Shown here piece after piece: positions 6,665-14,338 of a stretch of 17,229 nucleotides of DNA. The position numbers and the translations under genes are program-made. The stretch is taken from contig CAMVMQ010000011.1 of NCBI GenBank assembly GCA_947168625.1, positions 1 through 17,229 on the forward strand, read 5' to 3'. Each line of letters opens with the position of its first letter. Position 1 is the first letter of the stretch. The stretch is from an uncultured Caryophanales bacterium (lineage in GTDB: Bacteria; Bacillota_I; Bacilli_A; RF39; UBA660). The notes beneath the pieces are model-generated. The model did no database searches. It saw only the letters and a list, made by a program, of their open reading frames with translations, and was not told the DNA's origin.

Positions 6665-7786
6665 ATGAAAAATAATAAGGCTTATGTGTTAGAATTAATA
6701 CTTTTGCTTATATTATCATATGCTCTTGTTTTCTTACCAAATTCAAACAGAAGATTTATTTTAGCAATATTTCTCTTAGTATATGCTGTGGTTACAAAAC
6801 TATTGTTAAATAAAACAAGAATGTTAAGTATTAAAAAAAAAGAAGCATTTAAACTTGTAACTTTGTTAGGATTTATATATATAGCATTGCTCTATACTAT
6901 AGGAATATATGCTGGATTTTATAAATCAACTATAAAATTTAGTTTTGATACAGTTATAAAATACATAATTCCCATAGCGATAATAATTATATCAAGTGAA
7001 CAAATTAGAAATAAGTTTATTAATTATGATAGTAAATTATCTGCTTTGCTTAATTATATAATTCAAATAATAATTGACTTATTGATATATACAAATATTT
7101 ATAAATTTAATTCAGTTGATAATCTAATGTTAGTTATTGGTTATGTATTATTTGCATCAATATCTAGTAACTTGCTATATAACTACATAGCAAAAAGATA
7201 TGGAGTAAAACCTAATATTGTATATAGATTATTAACAGTATTATATGTGTATATTATTCCAGTATCACCTGATATATATATATTCTTTTTGTCATTTTAT
7301 AGAATGGTTTTTCCTTTTTTAATTTACTATTTGCTTGAAAGTTTTTATGGCGAAGATGGAGAAATTGTTGAAATAAAAGAAAATAAACTTGTAAAAATTG
7401 CTTCATCAATATTATTTGTTTTGTTAGTTGTATATATTGGTCTTATATCTTGTTTATTTAGATATGGAGCACTTGTTATTGGAAGTGGATCTATGACCGG
7501 CACAATTAACAAAGGTGATGTCATAATATTTAGTAAGGATATTGATATTGATGATGTTGAAAAAGGAGATATAATAGTGTTCACTAAAAATGACATAAAA
7601 GTTGTTCATAGAGTAATTGACAAAAAGCAAAAAAATGGGGAGTACAGGTTATATACAAAAGGGGATAGTAATTTACAAGAAGATGAAGGATATGTAACTG
7701 AAAAAGAATTATATGGTAGAGTGGTAAATAGGATAGAGGATATTGGATTACCGACGATATGGTTACATGAAATGTTTGAAAGATAA
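6665..7786 (+). CDS. SipW/ER-type signal peptidase I with long polytopic N-terminus
   Basis: A membrane serine protease that removes signal peptides from exported proteins. The catalytic domain is at the C-terminus: GSGSM carries Ser276, and the general-base position reads VVHRV with His315 instead of the Lys of ordinary bacterial SPase I, the mark of the ER/archaeal/SipW type. The TKGDSN motif after it is also conserved. At 373 residues it is about twice the length of Bacillus SipW (about 190): residues 1-265 hold a string of hydrophobic segments, probably seven or more helices, before the peptidase domain. It sits between TasA-like genes whose signal peptides are of the SipW-dependent kind, so these are its likely substrates (inference). 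The ribosome binding site is a weak GGGAAGTGAGAG. The DUF5305-like gene starts 12 bases after the stop. Confidence 0.88.
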   Translation: MKNNKAYVLELILLLILSYALVFLPNSNRRFILAIFLLVYAVVTKLLLNKTRMLSIKKKEAFKLVTLLGFIYIALLYTIGIYAGFYKSTIKFSFDTVIKYIIPIAIIIISSEQIRNKFINYDSKLSALLNYIIQIIIDLLIYTNIYKFNSVDNLMLVIGYVLFASISSNLLYNYIAKRYGVKPNIVYRLLTVLYVYIIPVSPDIYIFFLSFYRMVFPFLIYYLLESFYGEDGEIVEIKENKLVKIASSILFVLLVVYIGLISCLFRYGALVIGSGSMTGTINKGDVIIFSKDIDIDDVEKGDIIVFTKNDIKVVHRVIDKKQKNGEYRLYTKGDSNLQEDEGYVTEKELYGRVVNRIEDIGLPTIWLHEMFER

Positions 7787-7798
7787 AGAGGTGGTATA

Positions 7799-9142
7799 AT
7801 GTTAAATAAAAGAAAGTATGTAATGTGTTCATTGTTAATATCAGCAATATTATTAATGATTAGTGGATTAATTTTATTTTATAGATATTTTAATCTTTCT
7901 TCGCCTCGTTATGTAAATTATACAGAAGATAGTAATTTAAACTACAAAGTAATATATAAAGATAATAATTTCTTTAATGAAGGTACATCAACACAAAATA
8001 ATAAATACATTGCTAGTTTAATAGATTATATAAAAGCAGATTTTAAATATAATATTTCATTTTATGAAAAAAATATTAACTATAATTACAAATATAAAAT
8101 TGTTGCTAATGTTAGAGTATTAGATAATGAGGATAAAGAAAAAATATATGAGGAAAATGATGTTATTTTTGAATCAAATATGCTAACTGGAAATGGTACT
8201 ACGAATATTAATGAGTCTGTAAATATTGATTACAATAAATATAATGATTTAATTAATAATTTTAAAAATACATATAGTTTAAAAGATGCAGATAGCAAGT
8301 TAACTGTTAGTATGTATATTGATCTTAATTCTTATGGTAATAATGATATAGAAGAAGTTAATAAAAAGGCAGTGGTATCACTTTCAATGCCTTTAACTAA
8401 GAGAACAACAGGTATTGATTTAAGTAATGAATTAACCAAAAGTAAGGATAGAAAAATACTAATTAAGAGTTCAATAAATTGTTCTAATCTATTGCTTATA
8501 GGTATAATAGAAATATTAGTTGCTTTAACTGAGATTGGTGCCATAATAGGTATTTATAAGAAAACTAGAACTATAAAAAATATATATGATAGAGAAATTA
8601 AAAAATTGCAAAATACTTATCAAGGATATATTCAAAAAATAAGTAGTAAATATGAAATTGGTGCTAGTCAAGTTATAAAAGTAGAAACATTCAATGATAT
8701 GTTAGAAATAAGGGATACATTGAAAACACCAATATTAATGCTTGAAAACGAAGCAAAAGATGGTACATTCTTTATTATACCTGCAGCAAATGGAATAATA
8801 TATGCTTATGCTTTAAGGGTTGTAGATATTATTGCAAGAAAAAAAGGTATGGATGCCCCAGATTATGATTTAAATAATATTGATAAGAAAATACCTAAAA
8901 AATATACAGAAGAGTTTATTGATAAGCAGATTGAAGAAACAAGAAGTATGAAAGTAATTGATCTTAAAAATACAATTCGTGGAACAAAAGATGAAGATGG
9001 TAATCTATATGAACAACTTGATAAAACAATTACTATGAAACCAATAAAAATTGAAACAAAAAAAACATCTGAAACTAAGAAAAAAACAAGGAAACAAACA
9101 CAAAAAAAGACAACTAAGAAGAACACTAAAGAAAATAAATAA
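7799..9142 (+). CDS. DUF5305-like two-pass membrane protein with Lys/Thr-rich tail
   Basis: A 447-residue membrane protein of unknown function. A transmembrane helix at about residues 9-28 is followed by an outside domain with the pattern YKVIYKDNNFFNEG, then NNKYIASLIDYIKADFKYNI, seen in DUF5305 proteins that accompany SipW-type signal peptidases in Firmicutes and archaea. A second helix spans about residues 232-254. The remainder is inside the cell: an alpha-helical region, a compact section around ILMLENEAKDGTFFIIPAA, and a very basic Lys/Thr tail of about 30 residues. It lies 12 bases after the peptidase gene with ribosome binding site GAGGTGG, so the two are co-translated. A role as partner of the peptidase or of fibre assembly is inferred from neighbourhood. 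Confidence 0.75.
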   Translation: MLNKRKYVMCSLLISAILLMISGLILFYRYFNLSSPRYVNYTEDSNLNYKVIYKDNNFFNEGTSTQNNKYIASLIDYIKADFKYNISFYEKNINYNYKYKIVANVRVLDNEDKEKIYEENDVIFESNMLTGNGTTNINESVNIDYNKYNDLINNFKNTYSLKDADSKLTVSMYIDLNSYGNNDIEEVNKKAVVSLSMPLTKRTTGIDLSNELTKSKDRKILIKSSINCSNLLLIGIIEILVALTEIGAIIGIYKKTRTIKNIYDREIKKLQNTYQGYIQKISSKYEIGASQVIKVETFNDMLEIRDTLKTPILMLENEAKDGTFFIIPAANGIIYAYALRVVDIIARKKGMDAPDYDLNNIDKKIPKKYTEEFIDKQIEETRSMKVIDLKNTIRGTKDEDGNLYEQLDKTITMKPIKIETKKTSETKKKTRKQTQKKTTKKNTKENK

Positions 9143-9183
9143 TTGAGTAATAAAAATTAAACTTTCTATTTAAGGGTGATGTT

Positions 9184-10338
9184 ATGAAAAGGATGATCAT
9201 ATTTATATTTTTATTAAGTATTTCAACAGTATTTCTAGGAATAGGATTTGCTGCAATTGATAATATCACTTTAGAATTAAATGGAAATGCAGGCGTAAAA
9301 AAGATTGATTATATAAAAATTACAAATATAGAATATAAAAGTGACGTTTTAGCTGATTTAGAAGAATCAAAAATTAATAATTATTATAATACAACTATTA
9401 ATTCAAAAGTTGTTTTAGGGAATGATATTACATCATCAATTAGTTATGAGGTAACTTTAAAAAATGATACAGAAAGTTCATTTAAATATATAGATGCAAT
9501 TCATGATAATTTGCCTAAATTTTATGATAATGAAAATATAGAATATGAGGTAACAGGCATAGAAAAAGGAAAAATACTTTTACCAGATACTGAAAAAGTA
9601 ATAACGATAACTTTTAAATATAAAGAACTACCTATTGAAAATAATATTTTAAACTCTTATATTAATATAAAATTTAGTAAGGTACATAATATTCAGTATG
9701 TAAATATAGATAGTACTAATTTAATAAATAGTATTGCAGAAGAAGAAAGTTCTAATATAGAATTTTCTAATCCACCAACTAGTATTGATGTAGAAGGAGA
9801 TTTGGATTATGAGTATAATAATGGAGTATTAAGTATAAGTAATGTAACATCAGACATAAAAATAACAGCAAGTGAAGAAGAAACATCAGAAAATAATGAG
9901 GCAGTAACTCCAGTATATTCTATAACCGCTAAAAATATTTCTATAGGTTCAACTATTAATCCTAATGAATATCAAAATACAAATGAAAATATTAATGGAC
10001 CTTATATGAAATATACTGTTGATTCAAACAATCAAGTAGTAAAAATTGAAGGTTGTAAAACAGGAACAGCTAATGCAAATGAAGTATGTATAACAGCAGT
10101 TGATACAAATGAATATAGTAATAACAAGGCTATCTTAGCTTCATATTTTGGTGGAAATATTAACAATACTCCAAGTGAATGTAGCGAAGAAGATAATTTT
10201 GGAACAATGGAGTTTACATGTGCTAATTCATATGTAGTTTTGGCAGCAGATAGTGATGGTGGAATATTTATAAACGATATAGAACATAGTAAACAATGCG
10301 TAATTAATCCAAGTTTTGGAATATATTCATGTAATTAA
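9184..10338 (+). CDS. TasA-like secreted protein B with six-Cys C-terminal domain
   Basis: A 384-residue secreted protein. The signal helix (about residues 4-23) leads into GIGFAAIDNITLELNGNA, the SipW-dependent pattern. The N-terminal beta-rich domain (about 30-175) is divergent from those of A, C and D. It is followed by a small beta region ending SNVTSDIKITAS (near residue 230). From Glu232 to the end it carries the same six-Cys domain as protein A, nearly identical in sequence and in DNA. The shared tail and different front suggest that the tail is an exchangeable exposed module, perhaps an adhesive tip (inference). The ribosome binding site is weak (AAGGGTG). Likely co-transcribed from the promoter of gene A, since no promoter or terminator is seen in the 41-base gap before it. 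Confidence 0.8.
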   Translation: MKRMIIFIFLLSISTVFLGIGFAAIDNITLELNGNAGVKKIDYIKITNIEYKSDVLADLEESKINNYYNTTINSKVVLGNDITSSISYEVTLKNDTESSFKYIDAIHDNLPKFYDNENIEYEVTGIEKGKILLPDTEKVITITFKYKELPIENNILNSYINIKFSKVHNIQYVNIDSTNLINSIAEEESSNIEFSNPPTSIDVEGDLDYEYNNGVLSISNVTSDIKITASEEETSENNEAVTPVYSITAKNISIGSTINPNEYQNTNENINGPYMKYTVDSNNQVVKIEGCKTGTANANEVCITAVDTNEYSNNKAILASYFGGNINNTPSECSEEDNFGTMEFTCANSYVVLAADSDGGIFINDIEHSKQCVINPSFGIYSCN

Positions 10339-10359
10339 TAAAATTAAAAAAAGTGTAAA
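9877..10359 (+). repeat. Direct repeat, six-Cys C-terminal module, copy 2
   Basis: Second copy of the module at 6159-6637, same orientation, including the short 3' untranslated stretch. The two copies bracket the signal peptidase and DUF5305-like genes. Confidence 0.85.
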
Positions 10360-10374
10360 CTATAAATACTTTTT
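10348..10374 (+). terminator. Weak AT-only hairpin after gene B
   Basis: AAAAAGT (10348-10354) and ACTTTTT (10368-10374) can pair with a T run at the end. The stem has a single G-C pair, so termination would be partial at best. The matching place after gene A lacks the second arm, consistent with read-through from A into the peptidase gene. Confidence 0.35.
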
Positions 10375-10394
10375 CAAATGAATTTTAAAAATGA

Positions 10395-10437
10395 TGTCGA
10401 ATTTTGAAAAAAATGTGATATAATTATTTATGATAGG
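10395..10437 (+). promoter_or_regulatory. Promoter of TasA-like gene C with the shared 20-nt box
   Basis: TGATATAAT (10416-10424), an extended -10, with GATAGG 7 bases later (10432-10437). The upstream 20 bases 10395-10414 are identical to those at 5427-5446, so genes A and C should respond together. The leader here is only about 40 bases and includes AGGT/ACCT able to form a small hairpin. Confidence 0.7.
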
Positions 10438-10472
10438 TAGCGTACCTTAGAAGTGAAAGGAGAAGTAATTAT

Positions 10473-11034
10473 ATGAAAAGAAGGAAAAATTCAAAGATAA
10501 TGTTAGGACTATTAATAGCAGTAGTAGCATTAGGAGTAGGATATGCAGCAATAACTGGAGTAAATCTACTAATAAATGGTAGTGCTAGCATAAAATCTAA
10601 CGGAAATTTTAGTGTTCGATTTGTAAGACCTATTGCAAGTGAAACAGCAATAGATAATGCACAAGAAAATGCAATAACAATATCAGGATATAATGCTGAT
10701 GAAAGTGCAATGAATGTAAGTGAAATGAGTGCAAGTGTAACAGATGATACACATGCAACATTTGCAGTAGGTGCATTAGATACAGTAGGAGAATATGTTG
10801 ATTTTACTTATACTGTAGTAAATGAATCAGATGAAGGAATAGATGCAGCACTATCACTAGAAGTAGCAGATGAAAATGACTTGGCAGATTATTTTGAAAT
10901 AACAAAAAGTGTAGCAAAAAATCGTATTACATCAAATGAAACAACAACAGTAACAGTAAGAATTAAATTAGTAGGACAACCTAAAGTAAGTGATGCAGAA
11001 GCAACATTTAAAGTAACATTAACAGCAACACCAG
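10473..11034 (+). repeat. Direct repeat, N-terminal module, copy 2
   Basis: Second copy of the module at 5583-6150. Recombination between the two would delete about 4.9 kb and place the C-terminal domain of gene C under the promoter of gene A. Confidence 0.85.
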
Positions 11035-11792
11035 TAGAAGAAGGTATTGGAATATCAGGAGGAGATTCTGGTGCTAGTGAGTCAGGTTTAAGTGGTCCAA
11101 CCTTAGTTGCTGCACAAGTAGGAGATACGCATAAAGGAATAATATATCTAGATCCAACTGATTTAACAAAAACATGTACAGAAAGTGATGTAATTGCAAA
11201 CTATACTGAAAATGGAAAAAATGGTTTACCTACAGAAATAAAAACAGGCTGTATGAAATGGTATATATATGATGATAGTGGAGATAGTTATAAAATGATT
11301 TTGGATCATAATACAACGGCAACTGTTTCATTTAATAAAATTTGGGGAAATGTAGATTATGAAAATTCATTAATAAAAAGTACTGTAGATGCATTAGTAA
11401 CATCTTACGATTGGAAAACAACACCAAGACTTATAACAATATATGAGATAAATACTATTACAGGAAAGGAAGAATTTGATGCATCTAGCCCTACAATGAG
11501 TTGGTATTATATTGATAGTAAAACTACAACGAAAACAACAAATAGTCAAGGGTCAAGTAGATTTGCGTGGATTTATGATTATACAAGTGATTGTACAAGT
11601 AGTGGATGTAATATAGATGATTCAAGTACAGAAGGTTATTGGACGTCAACTCCTGTTAATTCTTCTGGATCGAGTAATTACATTTGGTACGTTGATAGGC
11701 TAAATCAAATATACTACGGAGATGCAAATACTGGTGGCAAATGGCATGGTGTCCGCCCAGTTATAACAATAGATAAATCAATTTTAAATTAA
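10473..11792 (+). CDS. TasA-like secreted protein C with GVRPVITID-type C-terminal domain
   Basis: A 439-residue secreted protein. Residues 1-188 are the same SipW-type signal peptide and TasA-like domain as protein A. A Gly/Ser linker (about 190-207) leads to a different C-terminal domain of about 230 residues: TCTESDVI, CMKWYIYDDSGDSYKMILDH, an RLITIYEINTITG segment, FAWIYDYTSDCTSSGC, GYWTSTPV, and the ending GVRPVITIDKS. Similar tails (DUF6273-like, by memory) occur on surface proteins of gut Firmicutes; the aromatic and cysteine pattern suggests a compact disulfide-bonded lectin-like or adhesive fold, which is inference. It has its own promoter and ribosome binding site AAAGGAG. Gene D follows 28 bases after the stop. 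Confidence 0.82.
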   Translation: MKRRKNSKIMLGLLIAVVALGVGYAAITGVNLLINGSASIKSNGNFSVRFVRPIASETAIDNAQENAITISGYNADESAMNVSEMSASVTDDTHATFAVGALDTVGEYVDFTYTVVNESDEGIDAALSLEVADENDLADYFEITKSVAKNRITSNETTTVTVRIKLVGQPKVSDAEATFKVTLTATPVEEGIGISGGDSGASESGLSGPTLVAAQVGDTHKGIIYLDPTDLTKTCTESDVIANYTENGKNGLPTEIKTGCMKWYIYDDSGDSYKMILDHNTTATVSFNKIWGNVDYENSLIKSTVDALVTSYDWKTTPRLITIYEINTITGKEEFDASSPTMSWYYIDSKTTTKTTNSQGSSRFAWIYDYTSDCTSSGCNIDDSSTEGYWTSTPVNSSGSSNYIWYVDRLNQIYYGDANTGGKWHGVRPVITIDKSILN

Positions 11793-11820
11793 TAATTAAA
11801 AGAAAGAAGGAATGAATAAA

Positions 11821-12426
11821 ATGAAAAGAAAGAACAAAAAAGAAGGAAGATTATTTTTAGGAATATTAGTAGCAGTAATAACTCTTGGAGTAGGTTATGC
11901 AGCAATATCAGGAGTAAATTTACTAATTAATGGTAGTGCAACAGCAAAAGCAAGTGGACAACAAGAGGACTTTAAAGTACATTTTGATGATTTAACTTCA
12001 TCAGGAAATTATATGACATATACAGAAGAAGCAGCAGTAGATAGTTTCACACAAACTTTTGATACTGCAAAACATGTAACAGCAACAACAGGAGAAACAA
12101 ATAAAACAGCAAGCATAACAATAGCAAATGATCAAATGAGTGCAGATGTAGCAGTATCAAATTTAACAACAATTGGAGATACAGTAACATTTACTATTCC
12201 AGTAATAAATGAATCAGATGGAATAAAAGCAAATATAACAGCAGCAGTAACAAATAATAATGATGAATATTTTAATGTAACAGCAACACCAACAACAGCA
12301 ACATTATTAAATGATGGTGGAGCTACTACAAATGTAACAGTAACAGTAAGTGTAGTAAAAGTTCCAAAAGTAAATGATGTAAATGGAACATTTACAGTAA
12401 CATTAACAGCAGAACCTACTGAATAA
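11821..12426 (+). CDS. TasA/camelysin-like secreted protein D, single-domain
   Basis: A 201-residue secreted protein, the shortest of the four and the only one without an added C-terminal domain, so the best candidate for the main fibre subunit (inference; TasA itself is about 260 residues). The signal segment LGILVAVITLGVGYAAISGV is followed by NLLINGSA, as in A and C. The mature part is rich in Thr, Val and Ala and repeats the VINESDG and VPKVNDVNGTFTVTLTAEP motifs. The ATG at 11821 is chosen because GAAGG lies 10 bases before it and the product aligns with A and C; an in-frame ATG at 11812 is only 1 base from that site. Nearly every Thr codon is aca and most Ala codons are gca. A terminator follows at 12442. 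Confidence 0.85.
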   Translation: MKRKNKKEGRLFLGILVAVITLGVGYAAISGVNLLINGSATAKASGQQEDFKVHFDDLTSSGNYMTYTEEAAVDSFTQTFDTAKHVTATTGETNKTASITIANDQMSADVAVSNLTTIGDTVTFTIPVINESDGIKANITAAVTNNNDEYFNVTATPTTATLLNDGGATTNVTVTVSVVKVPKVNDVNGTFTVTLTAEPTE

Positions 12427-12441
12427 TAATCCTAAAAACAT

Positions 12442-12464
12442 AAAGGCTCGAAAGAGTCTTTTTT
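12442..12464 (+). terminator. Rho-independent terminator of the fibre locus
   Basis: GGCTC, loop GAAA, GAGTC, with flanking AAA and a run of six T residues. It has a stable GNRA-type loop and separates the fibre genes from the recombinase unit. Confidence 0.85.
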
Positions 12465-12606
12465 AGTGCTTGGAAAATTCTTGCTTTTATGAACTTTTTG
12501 GATATAGCAATTATACTACTTTTAAATAGTCGATTTTGAATGGCTTGAAAATTAATTTTTTTTCATATTTGTTGATGTTTTTAATAAAATTAAAAAGGAG
12601 GTATGT

Positions 12607-12744
12607 ATGAAAAAAATATTAAAAGATCTAAAATTAATAATCAATAAAGAGTTATATCAAAAAGGTAAAATAACATTTGAAGAATTTAAATTAGCAAATG
12701 AAAAAATAATGAAAGAACAAGAAAATGAATATTGTAAAAACTAG
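12607..12744 (+). CDS. Small 45-residue helical protein overlapping the recombinase
   Basis: A short ORF with a near-perfect ribosome binding site, AAGGAGGT, ending 4 bases before the ATG. The product contains KELYQKGKITFEEFKLANEKI (about residues 14-34), resembling the SHOCT-like short helical motifs often encoded just before serine recombinases in Firmicute mobile elements. It is basic and lacks membrane segments. Its last 20 bases overlap the recombinase start, so the two are translationally coupled. A role in controlling recombination, such as a directionality factor, is possible but only by position. The 142 bases before it (12465-12606) hold only a weak possible -10 (TATACT, 12512-12517) and a GTCGATTTTGAA stretch recalling the box upstream of genes A and C. 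Confidence 0.65.
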   Translation: MKKILKDLKLIINKELYQKGKITFEEFKLANEKIMKEQENEYCKN

Positions 12745-14308
12745 AAGTGAGTTATTACTTGGTAAAACCATTTTTGATATGAATTTAAATGTTGGTTATT
12801 ATGCGAGAGTTTCTACTGATAAAGATGATCAATTAAACAGTCTTGAAAATCAATCTAATTATTTTAAAGAAATGATAAATGAAAATAAAAATTGGAAATT
12901 AGTTGGAGAATATATTGATGAAGGTATAAGTGGAACTAGTATAAAAAATAGAAATAATTTTTTAAGAATGATTGAAGATTCTAAAACTGGTAAACTTGAT
13001 TTAATAGTTACAAAAGAAATATCTAGATTTTCCAGAAATGTAATAGATAGTATAAAATATACTGAAGAATTACTTAATAATGGTACAGTTGTATTTTTTA
13101 TAAGTGATAATATTAATACAATATATCCTGATAGTGAATTTAGGTTAACATTGATGTCATCTCTTGCTCAAGATGAAGTTAGAAAACTTTCTGAAAGAGT
13201 TAAATTTGGCATTAAAAGGATGATAAAAGATGGGAAAGTTATTGGTGGTAATTTAACAGGTTATTTTAGAAAAGATGGAAAAATGATTATTAATGAAGAA
13301 GAAAGACCTATTATTGAAACTTTATTTAATCTATATGTGACAGGTAAATATTCTTTTGAAAAGATAGCGGATATTTTATATAAAAAAGGTTATAAGAATA
13401 AAAATGGGAAAGTATATTCTGGAACTACCTTAAAAAAATTTCTTACTAATCCTAGATATAAAGGTTATTATACAGCTAACTTAACAAAGGTAGAAAGTTA
13501 TAAAACACATAAGAAAATAAAAGTACCCAAAGAAGAACATATAATTTATAAAACAGATTTAATTGAACCAATAGTATCTGAAGAGTTATGGGATAAAGCA
13601 AATTTAATTTATGAAAAAAAACATAAGATGAGAAATACTCATATAACTACAAGTCAAACTGTGATTGATGAATCTAGATACACATATAAGATCTACTGTA
13701 GTAAACATAATGAAATATTTATAAGATGTGCAGGATCAAATAGAAGAAGTAATCCTACTTGGGTGTGTAAGAAATATAAAAATGAAGGAGTTCTAGTTTG
13801 CGAATCTCCAATTATTAGGGAAAAAAAACTAGATGAATTATTAGAAAATATAATAAAAAATTATATGGATAGGTATATAAAAGAAATTACGAATGAAATG
13901 AGTAAACTTTATAATGAGGTTTTAATTATATCAAATAATAAATTAAAAATAGATTTAGAAAAAAGACTTGAAGAACTAATAAGTCATAAAGATAAATTAA
14001 TTAATTTAAATTTATCTAAAATTATTTCAAATGATGAACTAAAAAATAAATTAACTAAAAATGAATTAGATATAAACAAAATAAATACTAAATTAAAAAA
14101 TATAAAAAAAGATATTGATATATCATCAAATATTTATGAAATTGAAAAAGAAATAGAGAATATTATGAATATTAAATACAATTTAAATACTTTTGTAAAT
14201 TTATTAATAGATAAAATTATTGTTACAAAGTTGGATAATAGGTATAAAATGAATCTCAAACTATATTTTAAAGATGATAGTGTTAAAGAAGTTTTATTTG
14301 AAAATTAA
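12725..14308 (+). CDS. Large serine recombinase (integrase/excisionase of the element)
   Basis: A 527-residue site-specific recombinase. The N-terminal resolvase domain (about residues 22-165) has YARVSTDKDDQ with catalytic Ser30 and the KEISRFSRN arginine motif near residue 100. The Recombinase domain follows (about 175-285, including TLKKFLTNPRYKGYY). A zinc ribbon comes next with ligands probably Cys325, His328, Cys348 and Cys359; the usual CxxC pair is C-x2-H here. A long charged coiled coil (about 370-490) and a short beta-rich tail complete the protein, as in large serine integrases of clostridial and Bacillus elements. The start at 12725 overlaps the preceding small ORF and lacks a strong ribosome binding site of its own. 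The gene stops 47 bases before the AA core at the right junction, so this enzyme most likely acts on those sites. Confidence 0.95.
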   Translation: MNIVKTRSELLLGKTIFDMNLNVGYYARVSTDKDDQLNSLENQSNYFKEMINENKNWKLVGEYIDEGISGTSIKNRNNFLRMIEDSKTGKLDLIVTKEISRFSRNVIDSIKYTEELLNNGTVVFFISDNINTIYPDSEFRLTLMSSLAQDEVRKLSERVKFGIKRMIKDGKVIGGNLTGYFRKDGKMIINEEERPIIETLFNLYVTGKYSFEKIADILYKKGYKNKNGKVYSGTTLKKFLTNPRYKGYYTANLTKVESYKTHKKIKVPKEEHIIYKTDLIEPIVSEELWDKANLIYEKKHKMRNTHITTSQTVIDESRYTYKIYCSKHNEIFIRCAGSNRRSNPTWVCKKYKNEGVLVCESPIIREKKLDELLENIIKNYMDRYIKEITNEMSKLYNEVLIISNNKLKIDLEKRLEELISHKDKLINLNLSKIISNDELKNKLTKNELDINKINTKLKNIKKDIDISSNIYEIEKEIENIMNIKYNLNTFVNLLIDKIIVTKLDNRYKMNLKLYFKDDSVKEVLFEN

Positions 14309-14338
14309 ATAATATGTCGAACTTATTTTTTTAGCTAG

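Noticed and set aside
7345..7847. Two minus-strand frames across the end of the signal peptidase gene and the start of the next
   Set aside because: Both are antisense to well-supported genes and have no family features or ribosome binding sites.
8332..9126. Two minus-strand frames inside the DUF5305-like gene
   Set aside because: Shadows of low-complexity coding sequence; the second is merely the complement of the Lys/Thr-rich tail.
11812..11820. Earlier ATG for TasA-like gene D
   Set aside because: It is only 1 base from the GAAGG site; the ATG at 11821 is better spaced and aligns with the paralogues.
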